64,000 nucleotides of DNA from Glutamicibacter arilaitensis Re117 (GTDB lineage Bacteria; Actinomycetota; Actinomycetes; Actinomycetales; Micrococcaceae): contig NC_014550.1 of assembly GCF_000197735.1 (NCBI RefSeq), positions 2,666,001 to 2,730,000 on the forward strand, written 5' to 3'. The position numbers and the translations under genes were made by a program. The notes under the pieces are model-generated. The model worked only from the letters and a program-made list of their open reading frames with translations. It did not search any database and was not told the origin of the DNA. This document shows positions 45,945 to 54,228 of the stretch, piece after piece; within the stretch, counting starts at the first letter, position 1; every line of letters starts with the position of its first letter.

Positions 45945-46883
45945 ATGTCCTTAAGTACCGCTAAACCGATCCGCTCCGAACACAGTTACGGGCTGATCCA
46001 AGGCACCGCCGCGTACCTGATTTGGGGCATGCTCCCAGCTTTTTTCCTGCTGCTGCCCGCAATCTCGGCTTTCGAGTTCGTTGGCGTGCGAGTGATTTAC
46101 TCGCTGATATTCTGCCTGTTGCTGTTGGCATTCACCGGACAGTTCAAGCAGTTCGCGAAGATGTTCAAGGATTCCAAGACCATGTGGCAGCTGGGGCTGG
46201 CCAGCGTGCTGATTGCCGCGAACTGGGTACTCTACGCGTTGGCTGTGCTGACCGGCCATGTCTTGGAAGCGTCACTGGGCTACTTCATCAATCCCATTGT
46301 GGCGATCCTTCTGGGGGTGATTGTCCTGAAGGAAAAGTTGCGCTCGTTGCAGTGGGTTGCTGTCGCCGTAGCCACCGTTGCGGTCATCGTCCTGACCGTT
46401 GGCCTAGGCCGGGTGCCGTGGATTTCCCTCGGCTTGGCTTTCTCCTTCGGGTTCTACGGCTTGGTGAAGAACAAAGTGGGGCAAAGCGGCACTGCGCTGG
46501 GCTCGTTGACCATTGAAACCCTGTGGCTGACTCCATTGGCCATTGCCTATCTGATCTGGCTGGCCGTTAACGGGCAGTCAGCATTATTCTCCGCAGATGT
46601 CCCCGGGCATCTGCTCTTGGCCGCCAGCGGCATCATCACCGCTGTTCCACTGCTGCTCTTCGGCGGGGCGGCACGCCGACTGCCGTTGAGCACGGTGGGA
46701 TCCTTGCAGTTCCTCGCCCCGCTATTGCAGTTCATCTTGGGCTTGGCGGTCTTCGGCGAGCATATGCCTTTTGAACGCTGGGTCGGCTTTGGCTTGGTGT
46801 GGGTCGCGGTGATTTTTGTCCTCGTGGACATGCTGCGCACTCCACGGGTTGGGCCCATGCCCGAACCGAAAAAACTGGCCTGA
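45945..46883 (+). CDS. rarD: EamA-family transporter RarD
   Basis: 312 residues with ten predicted transmembrane helices in two EamA repeats. RarD signatures: LIQGTAAYLIWGMLPAFFLL near the start, LIAANWVLYALAVLTGHVLE, ASLGYFINPIVAILLGVIVL. E. coli RarD is linked to chloramphenicol sensitivity; the transported compound is unknown. Single gene with a terminator behind. Confidence 0.9.
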   Translation: MSLSTAKPIRSEHSYGLIQGTAAYLIWGMLPAFFLLLPAISAFEFVGVRVIYSLIFCLLLLAFTGQFKQFAKMFKDSKTMWQLGLASVLIAANWVLYALAVLTGHVLEASLGYFINPIVAILLGVIVLKEKLRSLQWVAVAVATVAVIVLTVGLGRVPWISLGLAFSFGFYGLVKNKVGQSGTALGSLTIETLWLTPLAIAYLIWLAVNGQSALFSADVPGHLLLAASGIITAVPLLLFGGAARRLPLSTVGSLQFLAPLLQFILGLAVFGEHMPFERWVGFGLVWVAVIFVLVDMLRTPRVGPMPEPKKLA

Positions 46884-46913
46884 TAACCGGGCGGTCTGCA
46901 GCGCTTAATACAG

Positions 46914-46954
46914 CGAATGCCTCGAATCCCCTGTTGGGAGATTCGAGGCATTCG
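46914..46954. terminator. Bidirectional terminator, rarD / gabT
   Basis: CGAATGCCTCGAATC pairs with GATTCGAGGCATTCG, followed by TCGTTTT on plus. Confidence 0.92.
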
Positions 46955-46980
46955 TCGTTTTCAAGCCGAAGCCAGGCTGC

Positions 46981-48324
46981 TTACGCGACGGCCTTGCGGA
47001 TAGCTGCTTCGAGCACGTTGAACGCATCTTCGAGCAGTTCGTCGCCGATTACCAGTGGAGGCAAGAGGCGGACCACGTTGCCGTAGGTACCGCAGGTGAG
47101 GATCAGTACGCCCTGGGCCAGGCATTCGGTGGCGATGGCCTTGGTCAGCTCTGCGTCTGGCTCCTGGCCGCCGGCCTTGACGAATTCCATGGCCACCATG
47201 CCGCCGCGGCCACGGATGTCACCGAGTTCCTTGATGTCCTTCTGCAGTGCGCCAAAGCGGGTGAAGAACTTCTCTTCGATCTCGCGGGCACGGCCTGCCA
47301 GATCCTGCTCTTCCATGAACTTGATAGACTCCAGGGCTGCGGCCACGGCTACCGGGTTGCCGCCGTAGGTGCCGCCCAAGCCGCCGCCGTGCACCGAGTC
47401 AAGCAGTTCGGCGCGGCCGATGATGCCCGACAGCGGCATGCCGCCGGCGATGCCCTTGGCCAGGGTGATGATGTCAGGTTCGATGCCTTCGATGTCCGAG
47501 GCGAACCAGGCGCCGGAGCGTGCGAAGCCGGCCTGGACTTCATCGGCAACGAAGACGATGCCGTTTTCCTTGGCCCATTCGGCGATGCGTGGCAGGAAGC
47601 CGGTGGCTGGGACGATGAAACCGCCCTCGCCCTGGATTGGTTCGATGATGATCGCAGCGATCTGGTCGCCGCCGATCTGCTTCTCCATGGCCAGGATGGC
47701 GCGCTCTGCTGCTTCCTTGCCGGAGATGTTCGGGTTCTCTTCACGGTATGGGTAGCTCATTGGCATGCGGTAGATTTCCGGTGCCAGTGGGCCGAAGCCG
47801 CGCTTGTATGGGGCTGCCTTGGCGGTCAGGCCCATGGTGAGGTTGGTGCGGCCGTGGTAGGCGTGGTCGAAGGCCACTACGGCCTGGCGGCCGGTGGCAA
47901 TGCGGGCTACCTTGATGGCGTTCTCTACCGCTTCGGCGCCGGAGTTGAAGAAGACTGCGCGCTTCTCGAAGTTGCCCGGGGTGATGGTGGCCAGCTTCTC
48001 TGCCAGTTCGATGTAGTTCTCGTACGGAGCAACCATGAAGCAGGTGTGGGTGAAGCGGGCGGCCTGTTCGGCCACAGCCTTGGCAACAGCCTGGTTCGAG
48101 GCGCCGACAGTCGTCACAGCGATGCCCGAGCCCAGGTCGATCAGCTGGTTGCCGTCGACATCAACAATGATGCCACCATCAACATCCGCTGCGTAGACCG
48201 GCAGGCTGGAAGCGACGCCAGCGGCAACTGCCTTGGCACGGCGTGCAGCCAGTTCCTGCGACTTCGGGCCGGGGAATGGGCCGTTGATCTTGCGCTGCTG
48301 ATCAATGCGGTAGGTAACGTCCAT
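46981..48324 (-). CDS. gabT: 4-aminobutyrate aminotransferase
   Basis: A class III PLP aminotransferase moving the amino group of GABA to 2-oxoglutarate. 447 residues. FFNSGAEAVENAIKVAR, AFDHAYHGRTNLTMGLT, VADEVQAGFARSG and the PLP lysine in IITLAKGIAGGMPLSGI are the family marks. No succinate-semialdehyde dehydrogenase is adjacent. It is downstream, on the same strand, of the NSS transporter pair, with a terminator between. The Start ATG lacks a close Shine-Dalgarno but GAAGGACAAC precedes it. Confidence 0.92.
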   Translation of the reverse strand: MDVTYRIDQQRKINGPFPGPKSQELAARRAKAVAAGVASSLPVYAADVDGGIIVDVDGNQLIDLGSGIAVTTVGASNQAVAKAVAEQAARFTHTCFMVAPYENYIELAEKLATITPGNFEKRAVFFNSGAEAVENAIKVARIATGRQAVVAFDHAYHGRTNLTMGLTAKAAPYKRGFGPLAPEIYRMPMSYPYREENPNISGKEAAERAILAMEKQIGGDQIAAIIIEPIQGEGGFIVPATGFLPRIAEWAKENGIVFVADEVQAGFARSGAWFASDIEGIEPDIITLAKGIAGGMPLSGIIGRAELLDSVHGGGLGGTYGGNPVAVAAALESIKFMEEQDLAGRAREIEEKFFTRFGALQKDIKELGDIRGRGGMVAMEFVKAGGQEPDAELTKAIATECLAQGVLILTCGTYGNVVRLLPPLVIGDELLEDAFNVLEAAIRKAVA

Positions 48325-48461
48325 GTGTTGTCCTTCCAGAACTTGTTCACGAGCTTGGTCGCTCTGATTTCTCTCTACCTAGAGAGTATTCTTCTCATGA
48401 CCATGCGACTACGAGGATCGGCACAACGACCTCCGTGTCGCGTAGTGCATTTGCACAGAAA

Positions 48462-48504
48462 AAGACCTCTGCGTTTCAAGCTGTGCTTGCTACGCAGAGG
48501 TCTT
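48462..48504 (-). terminator. Terminator of the metP-metS operon
   Basis: AAGACCTCTGCGT pairs with ACGCAGAGGTCTT across a 17-base loop; TTTTCTG follows on minus. Confidence 0.88.
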
Positions 48505-48528
48505 CAATTCAGCTGATGCCTGCAGGTA

Positions 48529-48672
48529 TCAGTTGCCTGCCGAGCCAGCTGGCTCGATTACATCATCGTCGTGCTTTTCAGGGTGTCGATTCAGGCTGAT
48601 CAACGCGACGGCCAGGCCGCCCCAAATGGTCAGCATGGAAATGATCATGAAGACAATCGCAATAGCGCTCAT
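48529..48672 (-). CDS. metS: MetS-type small subunit of NSS transporter
   Basis: 47 residues, one transmembrane helix: MSAIAIVFMIISMLTIWGGL, followed by AVALISLNRHPEKHDDD. It matches the MetS pattern (M-x-x-x-A-I-x-x-M-I and IWGGL) known from Corynebacterium glutamicum, where MetS is required with MetP for methionine/alanine uptake. Its ATG is two bases after the stop of the transporter, so translation is coupled. Confidence 0.88.
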   Translation of the reverse strand: MSAIAIVFMIISMLTIWGGLAVALISLNRHPEKHDDDVIEPAGSAGN

Positions 48673-48674
48673 GG

Positions 48675-50282
48675 CTAGTATTCCTTTCCAGTGACTTCAG
48701 GAACTTCTTCAGCCTCGACATTTGCCCGATGCTGATCGAATTCAGGATCATTGATCTTCGAATTCCGGCTCCATGGAACCAGTGAGAGCAGAACCGCGCC
48801 GACAATCAGCAAGCCGGCCATGCCCCAGCCGAAGACTCCGTTGAACCAGACCGGGTAACCGCTGTAGGACTCGGCCATCTTGCTCTGGACTTCATTGATC
48901 AGCATGTAGCCCAAGGCTGCCGGGCCGATGCCGCCAACCAGGACCATCCAACCGGTACCCAGCTTGATGGAGCTGTGGCGGTTCAGGTGCTTGGCAAGCT
49001 TAGGCAGCATGCCCAGGCCAGCGCCGAAGACAATCACGATCACCAATGCACAGGCAAGGATGCCGAACTGGTTCACGAAGGCGTCCATGGTATCGAGCAG
49101 GTACAACCCGGTGGTGGTTGGGAACAGCAGCATGGAAATCAATGCCACTGGGAGGACCACGACCAGGGTCGCGGACTGGCGCTTCCAGCCCAGCTTGTCC
49201 TGGAACGCGGCAACGATGACTTCAAGGATGGAAATCAGCGAGGTCATGCCCGCGAACACCAATGAACCGAAGAAGAGCACGCCGATGACGCTGCCCAGCG
49301 GAGCTTGGGACACGATGGTCGGGAAGGCGATGAATGCCAGACCAATCCCCGAGGTTGCGACCTCGTCGACGGAGCTGCCCGCGTTGTAGGCCATGAAGCC
49401 CAGGGCCGCGAAGACGCCGATGCCGGCCAGCAGCTCGAAGCTGGAGTTGGCGAAGGCTACGACGTAGCCCGAACCGGTCAGATCGCTCTTGCGCTTCATG
49501 TACGACGAGTAGGTCACCATGATGCCGAAGGCTACGGATAGCGAGAAGAAGATGTGGCCGAAGGCTGCCGCCCATACCGATGGGTTGGACAAGGCCTCGA
49601 AGTTTGGGGTGAAGAAGGTGTTCAGGCCATCGACTGCACCTGGCAGGAAGACCGACTGCACTACCAGAACCAGGAACATGATGATCAGCAGCGGCATGAA
49701 GATCGCGTTGGCACGCGAGATGCCCTTGTTGACACCGGCAACCATGATCACGATGGCCAACAACCATACGCACAGCATTGGGAAGAAGACGCTGCCAACG
49801 AAATCGAAGCCAACGGTAACTTCATCCTGGACCTGCAAGAAGTCGCCCATGAAGAATCCGCCCGCGCCGTCAGCGTTCTTCTCCCACGACTTGGTGATGG
49901 AGAACCAGCAGTACATCGCGGCCCACGCAATGATGGCTGCGTAGTAGATGGCGATGACGAAGCAGATCAGTACCTGCCACCAGCCCAGGACCTCAGCCTT
50001 GCGGTTGGCGCGGCGGTACGCCAGCGGAGCCGAGCCGCGGTAGCGATGGCCGATGGAATAGTCGAGGAACAGCAATGGGATACCAGCGCAGAGGATTGCG
50101 ACCAGGTATGGAATCAGGAATGCGCCGCCGCCGTTTTCGTAGGCGACGTAAGGGAAACGCCAGATGTTTCCCAGACCAACGGCCGAACCAATCGCTGAAA
50201 GGATGAACAACTTTCGGGAGCTGAAAGTCTCACGCTTTTCGGTTGCGAGTGGAGCGCCCTGTGATGAAGATGGAGTGCTCAT
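48675..50282 (-). CDS. metP: Sodium-dependent NSS (SNF) amino-acid transporter, MetP-like
   Basis: 535 residues, twelve transmembrane helices. The NSS signature is near the N-terminus (FILSAIGSAVGLGNIWRFPY, then GGGAFLIPYLV), with the sodium/substrate site residues of helix 1. The MetS-like small subunit follows, which supports MetP, a methionine/alanine:Na+ symporter. GABA as substrate is a possible alternative given gabT downstream and a PucR regulator upstream. Confidence 0.9.
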   Translation of the reverse strand: MSTPSSSQGAPLATEKRETFSSRKLFILSAIGSAVGLGNIWRFPYVAYENGGGAFLIPYLVAILCAGIPLLFLDYSIGHRYRGSAPLAYRRANRKAEVLGWWQVLICFVIAIYYAAIIAWAAMYCWFSITKSWEKNADGAGGFFMGDFLQVQDEVTVGFDFVGSVFFPMLCVWLLAIVIMVAGVNKGISRANAIFMPLLIIMFLVLVVQSVFLPGAVDGLNTFFTPNFEALSNPSVWAAAFGHIFFSLSVAFGIMVTYSSYMKRKSDLTGSGYVVAFANSSFELLAGIGVFAALGFMAYNAGSSVDEVATSGIGLAFIAFPTIVSQAPLGSVIGVLFFGSLVFAGMTSLISILEVIVAAFQDKLGWKRQSATLVVVLPVALISMLLFPTTTGLYLLDTMDAFVNQFGILACALVIVIVFGAGLGMLPKLAKHLNRHSSIKLGTGWMVLVGGIGPAALGYMLINEVQSKMAESYSGYPVWFNGVFGWGMAGLLIVGAVLLSLVPWSRNSKINDPEFDQHRANVEAEEVPEVTGKEY

Positions 50283-50395
50283 GTGTCTAAGCTACTGCAA
50301 AGTTTCACATTATGGTCATTTTTTGGGTCCGCGTGTCCACGTTTTGAGCATTTTGCTAAACTGGGAACTTTTCGCCATCAGCCTAGAATGGCTGT

Positions 50396-51799
50396 ATGGC
50401 AATTAGCTTACGCGGTCTCCTGGAACATGACGAGCTCGATCTCAGACCGCTGACCGAACACAAGCACCGCGGCGACATGGTTATCACATGGGGAGCCGTG
50501 ACCGAACTGCTGGACCCTTCGCAGTTCCTCACCGGCCGGGAAATCGTCTTGACCACCGGGGTGCGCCAGAAGACAAAAACCGCCCAGCGGCAGTTCGTCA
50601 AAGTCCTTGCAGCCAATGATGCCGTGGCTTTGGGCTTTGGTACAGGGCTGGAGCACAATTCGGTACCGCAAGCCACCGTTGAAGCCGCCCGCGAAGTCGG
50701 GCTGCCGGTCTTTGAAGTCCCCTATCAGATTCCTTTCGCCGCGATCACCCGGCTGATCGCCGAAGCCTTGAATTCTGATCACCTCAAGCGTGTGGAAAAC
50801 CTGCTGAAGTCCCATCAGAAGCTGGCCCAGACGCTCCTGTCATCGGACTTGGACAGCATGCTTGAAGATCTCGAACGCATGCTCGGCACCCAAGTGGCGC
50901 TGACCCTGCACGGTGAAGTGATCAGCGGCGACTTTGACCCGGCCCGCTCGTGGCATTCCCGCCCGGTAGCCACCGGACTGCGCGATAAGTGCACCCTGCA
51001 TATTGCAGAGCCATATGTGCACCAGACCGTGGTCGATTACGCGCAGTCGCTGATTGGACTGGAATTGGCTAATAAGGCGCGACTGCGTGCCTCCCAGCGC
51101 CAAGCCAACGGCCAGGTGCTTGAAGATCTTGCCGCCGGCACCTTGGTCGGCGCTGATGCTGCGGGACGCTTGGGTGCGCTGGGTTTGAATCCCCAGCGTG
51201 AGCATTCGGTCATCCTGGTTCAGGCTCCATCCCATATCGAACGGCTGCAGACCCTGCCTTTGCCTGCCGACCTTTCTTCCCAGGTCTCGGCCATGGTCGA
51301 TGACCGCTTGGTGATCGTGGTTGCGCACAGCAAGCTGCAGCTTTCAATCAAGCATCTGGATGAGTACCTCCTCACCGCCGGCGTTCCAGCCCGCGTGGGT
51401 TATGGAGGCCGCTATGCAAATACCACCGGCATCCGCTGGAGCTATTTCGAGGCCTTGGAGTCATTGCGCCATGGCGAACGGATCAATGAACCTACTAAGC
51501 TTTCGCTGACCTCGTTGCTGCTTGCGGCTCGGGATGTGCCGCTGCAGGATTTGGCCATCGAAGCGCTGGGGCCTTTGCAGGAATTCGATGCATCCCACGA
51601 TTCTGATCTTCTGCTGACCTTGCGCGAATACCTGAACCGCGACGGATCGGTGGGTGCAGTGGCGGAGTCCATGAGCCTGCATCGCAATACGGTGCGCTAC
51701 CGGATCCAGCAGATTTCAGAGCTCTCGGGCTACGACCCAAATGTGACTAGCGACCGAGTCCAGCTCTGGATCGCGTTGAGCGCGCTTGAGCTTGGCTAA
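50396..51799 (+). CDS. PucR-family transcriptional regulator
   Basis: 467 residues. N-terminal PucR sensor domain (GDMVITWGAVTELLDPSQFL, LTGREIVLTTG), a middle GGDEF-like CdaR region and a C-terminal PucR helix-turn-helix (LREYLNRDGSVGAVAESMSL with HRNTVRYRIQQI). PucR/CdaR proteins activate purine or amino-acid (GABA) catabolism. It is divergent from the NSS transporter, its likely target. TAGAAT ends six bases before the ATG; no Shine-Dalgarno, so likely leaderless. Confidence 0.9.
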   Translation: MAISLRGLLEHDELDLRPLTEHKHRGDMVITWGAVTELLDPSQFLTGREIVLTTGVRQKTKTAQRQFVKVLAANDAVALGFGTGLEHNSVPQATVEAAREVGLPVFEVPYQIPFAAITRLIAEALNSDHLKRVENLLKSHQKLAQTLLSSDLDSMLEDLERMLGTQVALTLHGEVISGDFDPARSWHSRPVATGLRDKCTLHIAEPYVHQTVVDYAQSLIGLELANKARLRASQRQANGQVLEDLAAGTLVGADAAGRLGALGLNPQREHSVILVQAPSHIERLQTLPLPADLSSQVSAMVDDRLVIVVAHSKLQLSIKHLDEYLLTAGVPARVGYGGRYANTTGIRWSYFEALESLRHGERINEPTKLSLTSLLLAARDVPLQDLAIEALGPLQEFDASHDSDLLLTLREYLNRDGSVGAVAESMSLHRNTVRYRIQQISELSGYDPNVTSDRVQLWIALSALELG

Positions 51800-51817
51800 T
51801 CTCGATAGGATAAAGAC

Positions 51818-52252
51818 ATGGCAGACATGTTTCTAGAGAAGTTCTGTTCCCTGGTTCCCAAGTACTTGGAAGACCAGTGGAACGAAGCCGACGGCTTGAG
51901 CGCTGAAGAATTGCGTGAAGGACTGGCGCAGTCCGAAGTTTCCATTCCTTTTGTCCTTGAAGAGTTCTATCGCGCTCTGGGCAACAATGAAGACTTCATG
52001 GAGGCCTACCACTACTTCTTCGACCCAGAAGAACTGGAAATTGAAGACGGCTACCTGCTCTTCCTAGAGGATGAGGAAGAGAAGTTCGTTTGGGGCTTCA
52101 AGGCTTCCCAGCTCGATGTTCCGGATCCGATTGTGTACCGCCGCAGCAATGCCAAGGGCAAGTGGACCAGTGAAGAAGGCACGTTCAGCGAATTCACCCT
52201 GGACATGTTCACTTGGGTATTTGAAGAGCTGGCCGCCGAATTGGAGGACTAG
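51818..52252 (+). CDS. Acidic protein, possibly SUKH (SMI1/KNR4)-like
   Basis: 144 residues, very acidic. The segment VSIPFVLEEFYRALGNNEDF, then FFDPEELEIEDGYLLFLEDE and VWGFKASQLDVPDPIVYRR, follows the SUKH pattern (a short helix ending in a Tyr-x-x-x-Gly, then strands with Phe-x-x-Glu-Asn-like loops). SUKH proteins are often immunity proteins of polymorphic toxins, but others are housekeeping. AGGA lies seven bases from the ATG. One-base overlap (TAGTG) with the HIT gene behind. The family is a tentative assignment. Confidence 0.6.
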   Translation: MADMFLEKFCSLVPKYLEDQWNEADGLSAEELREGLAQSEVSIPFVLEEFYRALGNNEDFMEAYHYFFDPEELEIEDGYLLFLEDEEEKFVWGFKASQLDVPDPIVYRRSNAKGKWTSEEGTFSEFTLDMFTWVFEELAAELED

Positions 52253-52764
52253 TGCTCCACCGTTCCCATGAACCAGCCAACTACCAATGTCCTTTCTGCG
52301 AGCTGGTCAATGACCTGCCTTTCAGCCAGGACAACTTGTGCGCGCCCACGGATCTGATCTATCAGACAGATCTGGTGGCGGCCATCATGGCTTGTGACGG
52401 GTTCGGAAACTACGGCGGGCATGTAATGATCATTCCCACCGCGCATTTGGAAGCACTCTACGATCTGGATGAGGCCACCGGTGCGGCGATTATGCGCGAG
52501 ACCAAGCGCGTGGCCTTAGCGATGAAACTTGCGTGGAATCCAGAAGGAACGAGCACCCGGCAGCATAATGAACCAGCGGGAAACCAGCATGTGTGGCATT
52601 ACCACCAGCATGTTTTCCCCCGCTATGCCGATGATGAGCTGTATCGGCAATTGCGCCACCGGGTATCCATCGAGGACCGGGCTGCCAAAGCCCGCGAGCT
52701 GCGCCAAGCGCTATTCTCGGGTGAGCATCCGATGCCGCTATCCCCGGAAGGCATCATCAGATAA
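52252..52764 (+). CDS. HIT-family nucleotide hydrolase
   Basis: 170 residues. The HIT motif is HYHQHVFPR (His-x-His-x-His), and FCELVNDLPFSQDN with Cys-x-x-Cys (CPFC) at the N-terminus is a possible zinc site. HIT proteins hydrolyse or transfer nucleotides from dinucleoside polyphosphates or AMP-lysine. The GTG start shares one base with the preceding stop and has TTGGAGGA upstream. Substrate unknown. Confidence 0.9.
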   Translation: MLHRSHEPANYQCPFCELVNDLPFSQDNLCAPTDLIYQTDLVAAIMACDGFGNYGGHVMIIPTAHLEALYDLDEATGAAIMRETKRVALAMKLAWNPEGTSTRQHNEPAGNQHVWHYHQHVFPRYADDELYRQLRHRVSIEDRAAKARELRQALFSGEHPMPLSPEGIIR

Positions 52765-52785
52765 GCCGCTTCGCTGATTAAGCAC

Positions 52786-52823
52786 GAAATCCCCGGAAGA
52801 CTTTTACAGTCTTTCGGGGATTC
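52786..52823. terminator. Bidirectional terminator
   Basis: GAAATCCCCGGAAGACT closes on AGTCTTTCGGGGATTC with minor mismatches, between the convergent HIT and polyprenyl synthetase genes. Confidence 0.85.
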
Positions 52824-52839
52824 GTTGTTTCAAGCTTCT

Positions 52840-53937
52840 TTAGGCTTCGCGGGTGACTACCGCATCTGCAAAGGAAATCAGTGCCTGCTTCACGGTTCCT
52901 TCTGGCAGTGGCGCCAAGACGGCAATCGCGTCATCGGCCCACTGGCGTGCGGCCTTCCATGCATCATGGATGGCCTGGTGCGCGGTGACAGCTTCTACGG
53001 CGGCAGCCAAGGCTTCGTCGCTGGTCAGATCAGCGTCAACCAGCTCGATAGCCTGCTGTGCCTGCACATCCCCGTTGGCAGCGGCCTGGCGCAGCAACAG
53101 GATCGGCAGGGTTGGTACGCCCTCGCGCAGGTCGGTGCCCGGGGTCTTGCCCGAGTCAGCTTCCTTGGAGGCCAAGTCAATTACGTCATCGGCAACCTGG
53201 AAGGCCACGCCAACCTTTTCGCCGTATTCGCGCAGCACGTCGATGAATTCCGAGGCGCCGCCGAAACGAGCACCGAAGGCGCCCGAGGTCGAAAGGAGCG
53301 AAGCGGTCTTGTCACTGATCACCTGGATGTGGTGCTCAATGACGTCATCGCCTTCGCGCGGGCCGATGGATTCATGCAGCTGTCCAAGGCACAGTCGTTC
53401 GAAGGTGCGCGACTGCCACATGACCGCTTCCGGGCCCAGCTCGGAGCCGAAGACCGAAGCACGGGCGAAGATCAGGTCTCCGGCCAAGATGGCTACGGAA
53501 TTGCCCCAGACTTCGTGGGCGGTCGGTGCACCACGGCGCATTGGAGCGGAGTCCATAACGTCATCGTGGTACAGGGTAGCCAGGTGGGTGAGCTCCACGA
53601 CGGCCGCGGCCTTGATGACATCGTCATTCACGCCTTCGCCCAGCAGGGAGGTCAGCAGCACCAGCAGCGGGCGCACGCGCTTGCCGCCGGCTTCAACCAA
53701 GTGGCGGCTGGAGGCGTCAATCAACGGATCAGAGTTTGCCAGCGCATCGCGCAGCAGCTTCTCCACCTTTGCCATGCCGATGGAAATAGCCGGACCGAAG
53801 TCCGGGTCCTCGGCCAGCAAAGCAAAGCCCGAGGGAAGATTGATGGCCGCAGCTAATGCAGCGGTTTCAGGATTCAGCTCAATCGAGTCCGACACGTCGT
53901 GTCCGGCTGCGGTCCAGTTGCTCTTCGAATCAGTCAC
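52840..53937 (-). CDS. Trans-polyprenyl diphosphate synthase
   Basis: Elongates allylic diphosphates with isopentenyl diphosphate; here probably making the menaquinone side chain. 365 residues. The first aspartate-rich motif is HDDVMD followed by RRG; the second is QVADDVIDLASKEADSGK; KRVRPLLVLL is the substrate-binding block. The N-terminal about 40 residues are an extension. GTG start. It sits beside menF, divergently. Chain length cannot be read reliably. Confidence 0.93.
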   Translation of the reverse strand: MTDSKSNWTAAGHDVSDSIELNPETAALAAAINLPSGFALLAEDPDFGPAISIGMAKVEKLLRDALANSDPLIDASSRHLVEAGGKRVRPLLVLLTSLLGEGVNDDVIKAAAVVELTHLATLYHDDVMDSAPMRRGAPTAHEVWGNSVAILAGDLIFARASVFGSELGPEAVMWQSRTFERLCLGQLHESIGPREGDDVIEHHIQVISDKTASLLSTSGAFGARFGGASEFIDVLREYGEKVGVAFQVADDVIDLASKEADSGKTPGTDLREGVPTLPILLLRQAAANGDVQAQQAIELVDADLTSDEALAAAVEAVTAHQAIHDAWKAARQWADDAIAVLAPLPEGTVKQALISFADAVVTREA

Positions 53938-54228
53938 TGTTCTACGGCTTACTTATCTTTCATCGGGTTGGCCATCGCGGTATGCGAAGACTTTCTTGCC
54001 TGCAAGATGCACGCAAACATCTCTTCACTCTAGCCGATGCTTTCCACTGCACGTTGCTGGCACGGCCAGACCGGGTCAACCGGCCTGATGCCAACGACCT
54101 AAGAGGTCGATTTAGAGTTTACCGGGTTCACCCAGCACTTCGAACCAGACCCGGCCGATCCCACAGGGGTGACCACGGACACCCGCAACCCTTTTTCCCC
54201 GGCGTTGCGCGGTAGGCTTAGCCTTATC
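53938..54228. other. Divergent region between the prenyl synthase and menF
   Basis: About 290 bases without a supported gene. On minus a very short frame begins MHLAGKKVFAYRDGQPDER and stops; it looks protein-like but is only 19 codons. A -10-like TAGGCT lies ten bases before the menF ATG. In relatives I recall menG and a geranylgeranyl reductase in this position; neither is here. Confidence 0.4.
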
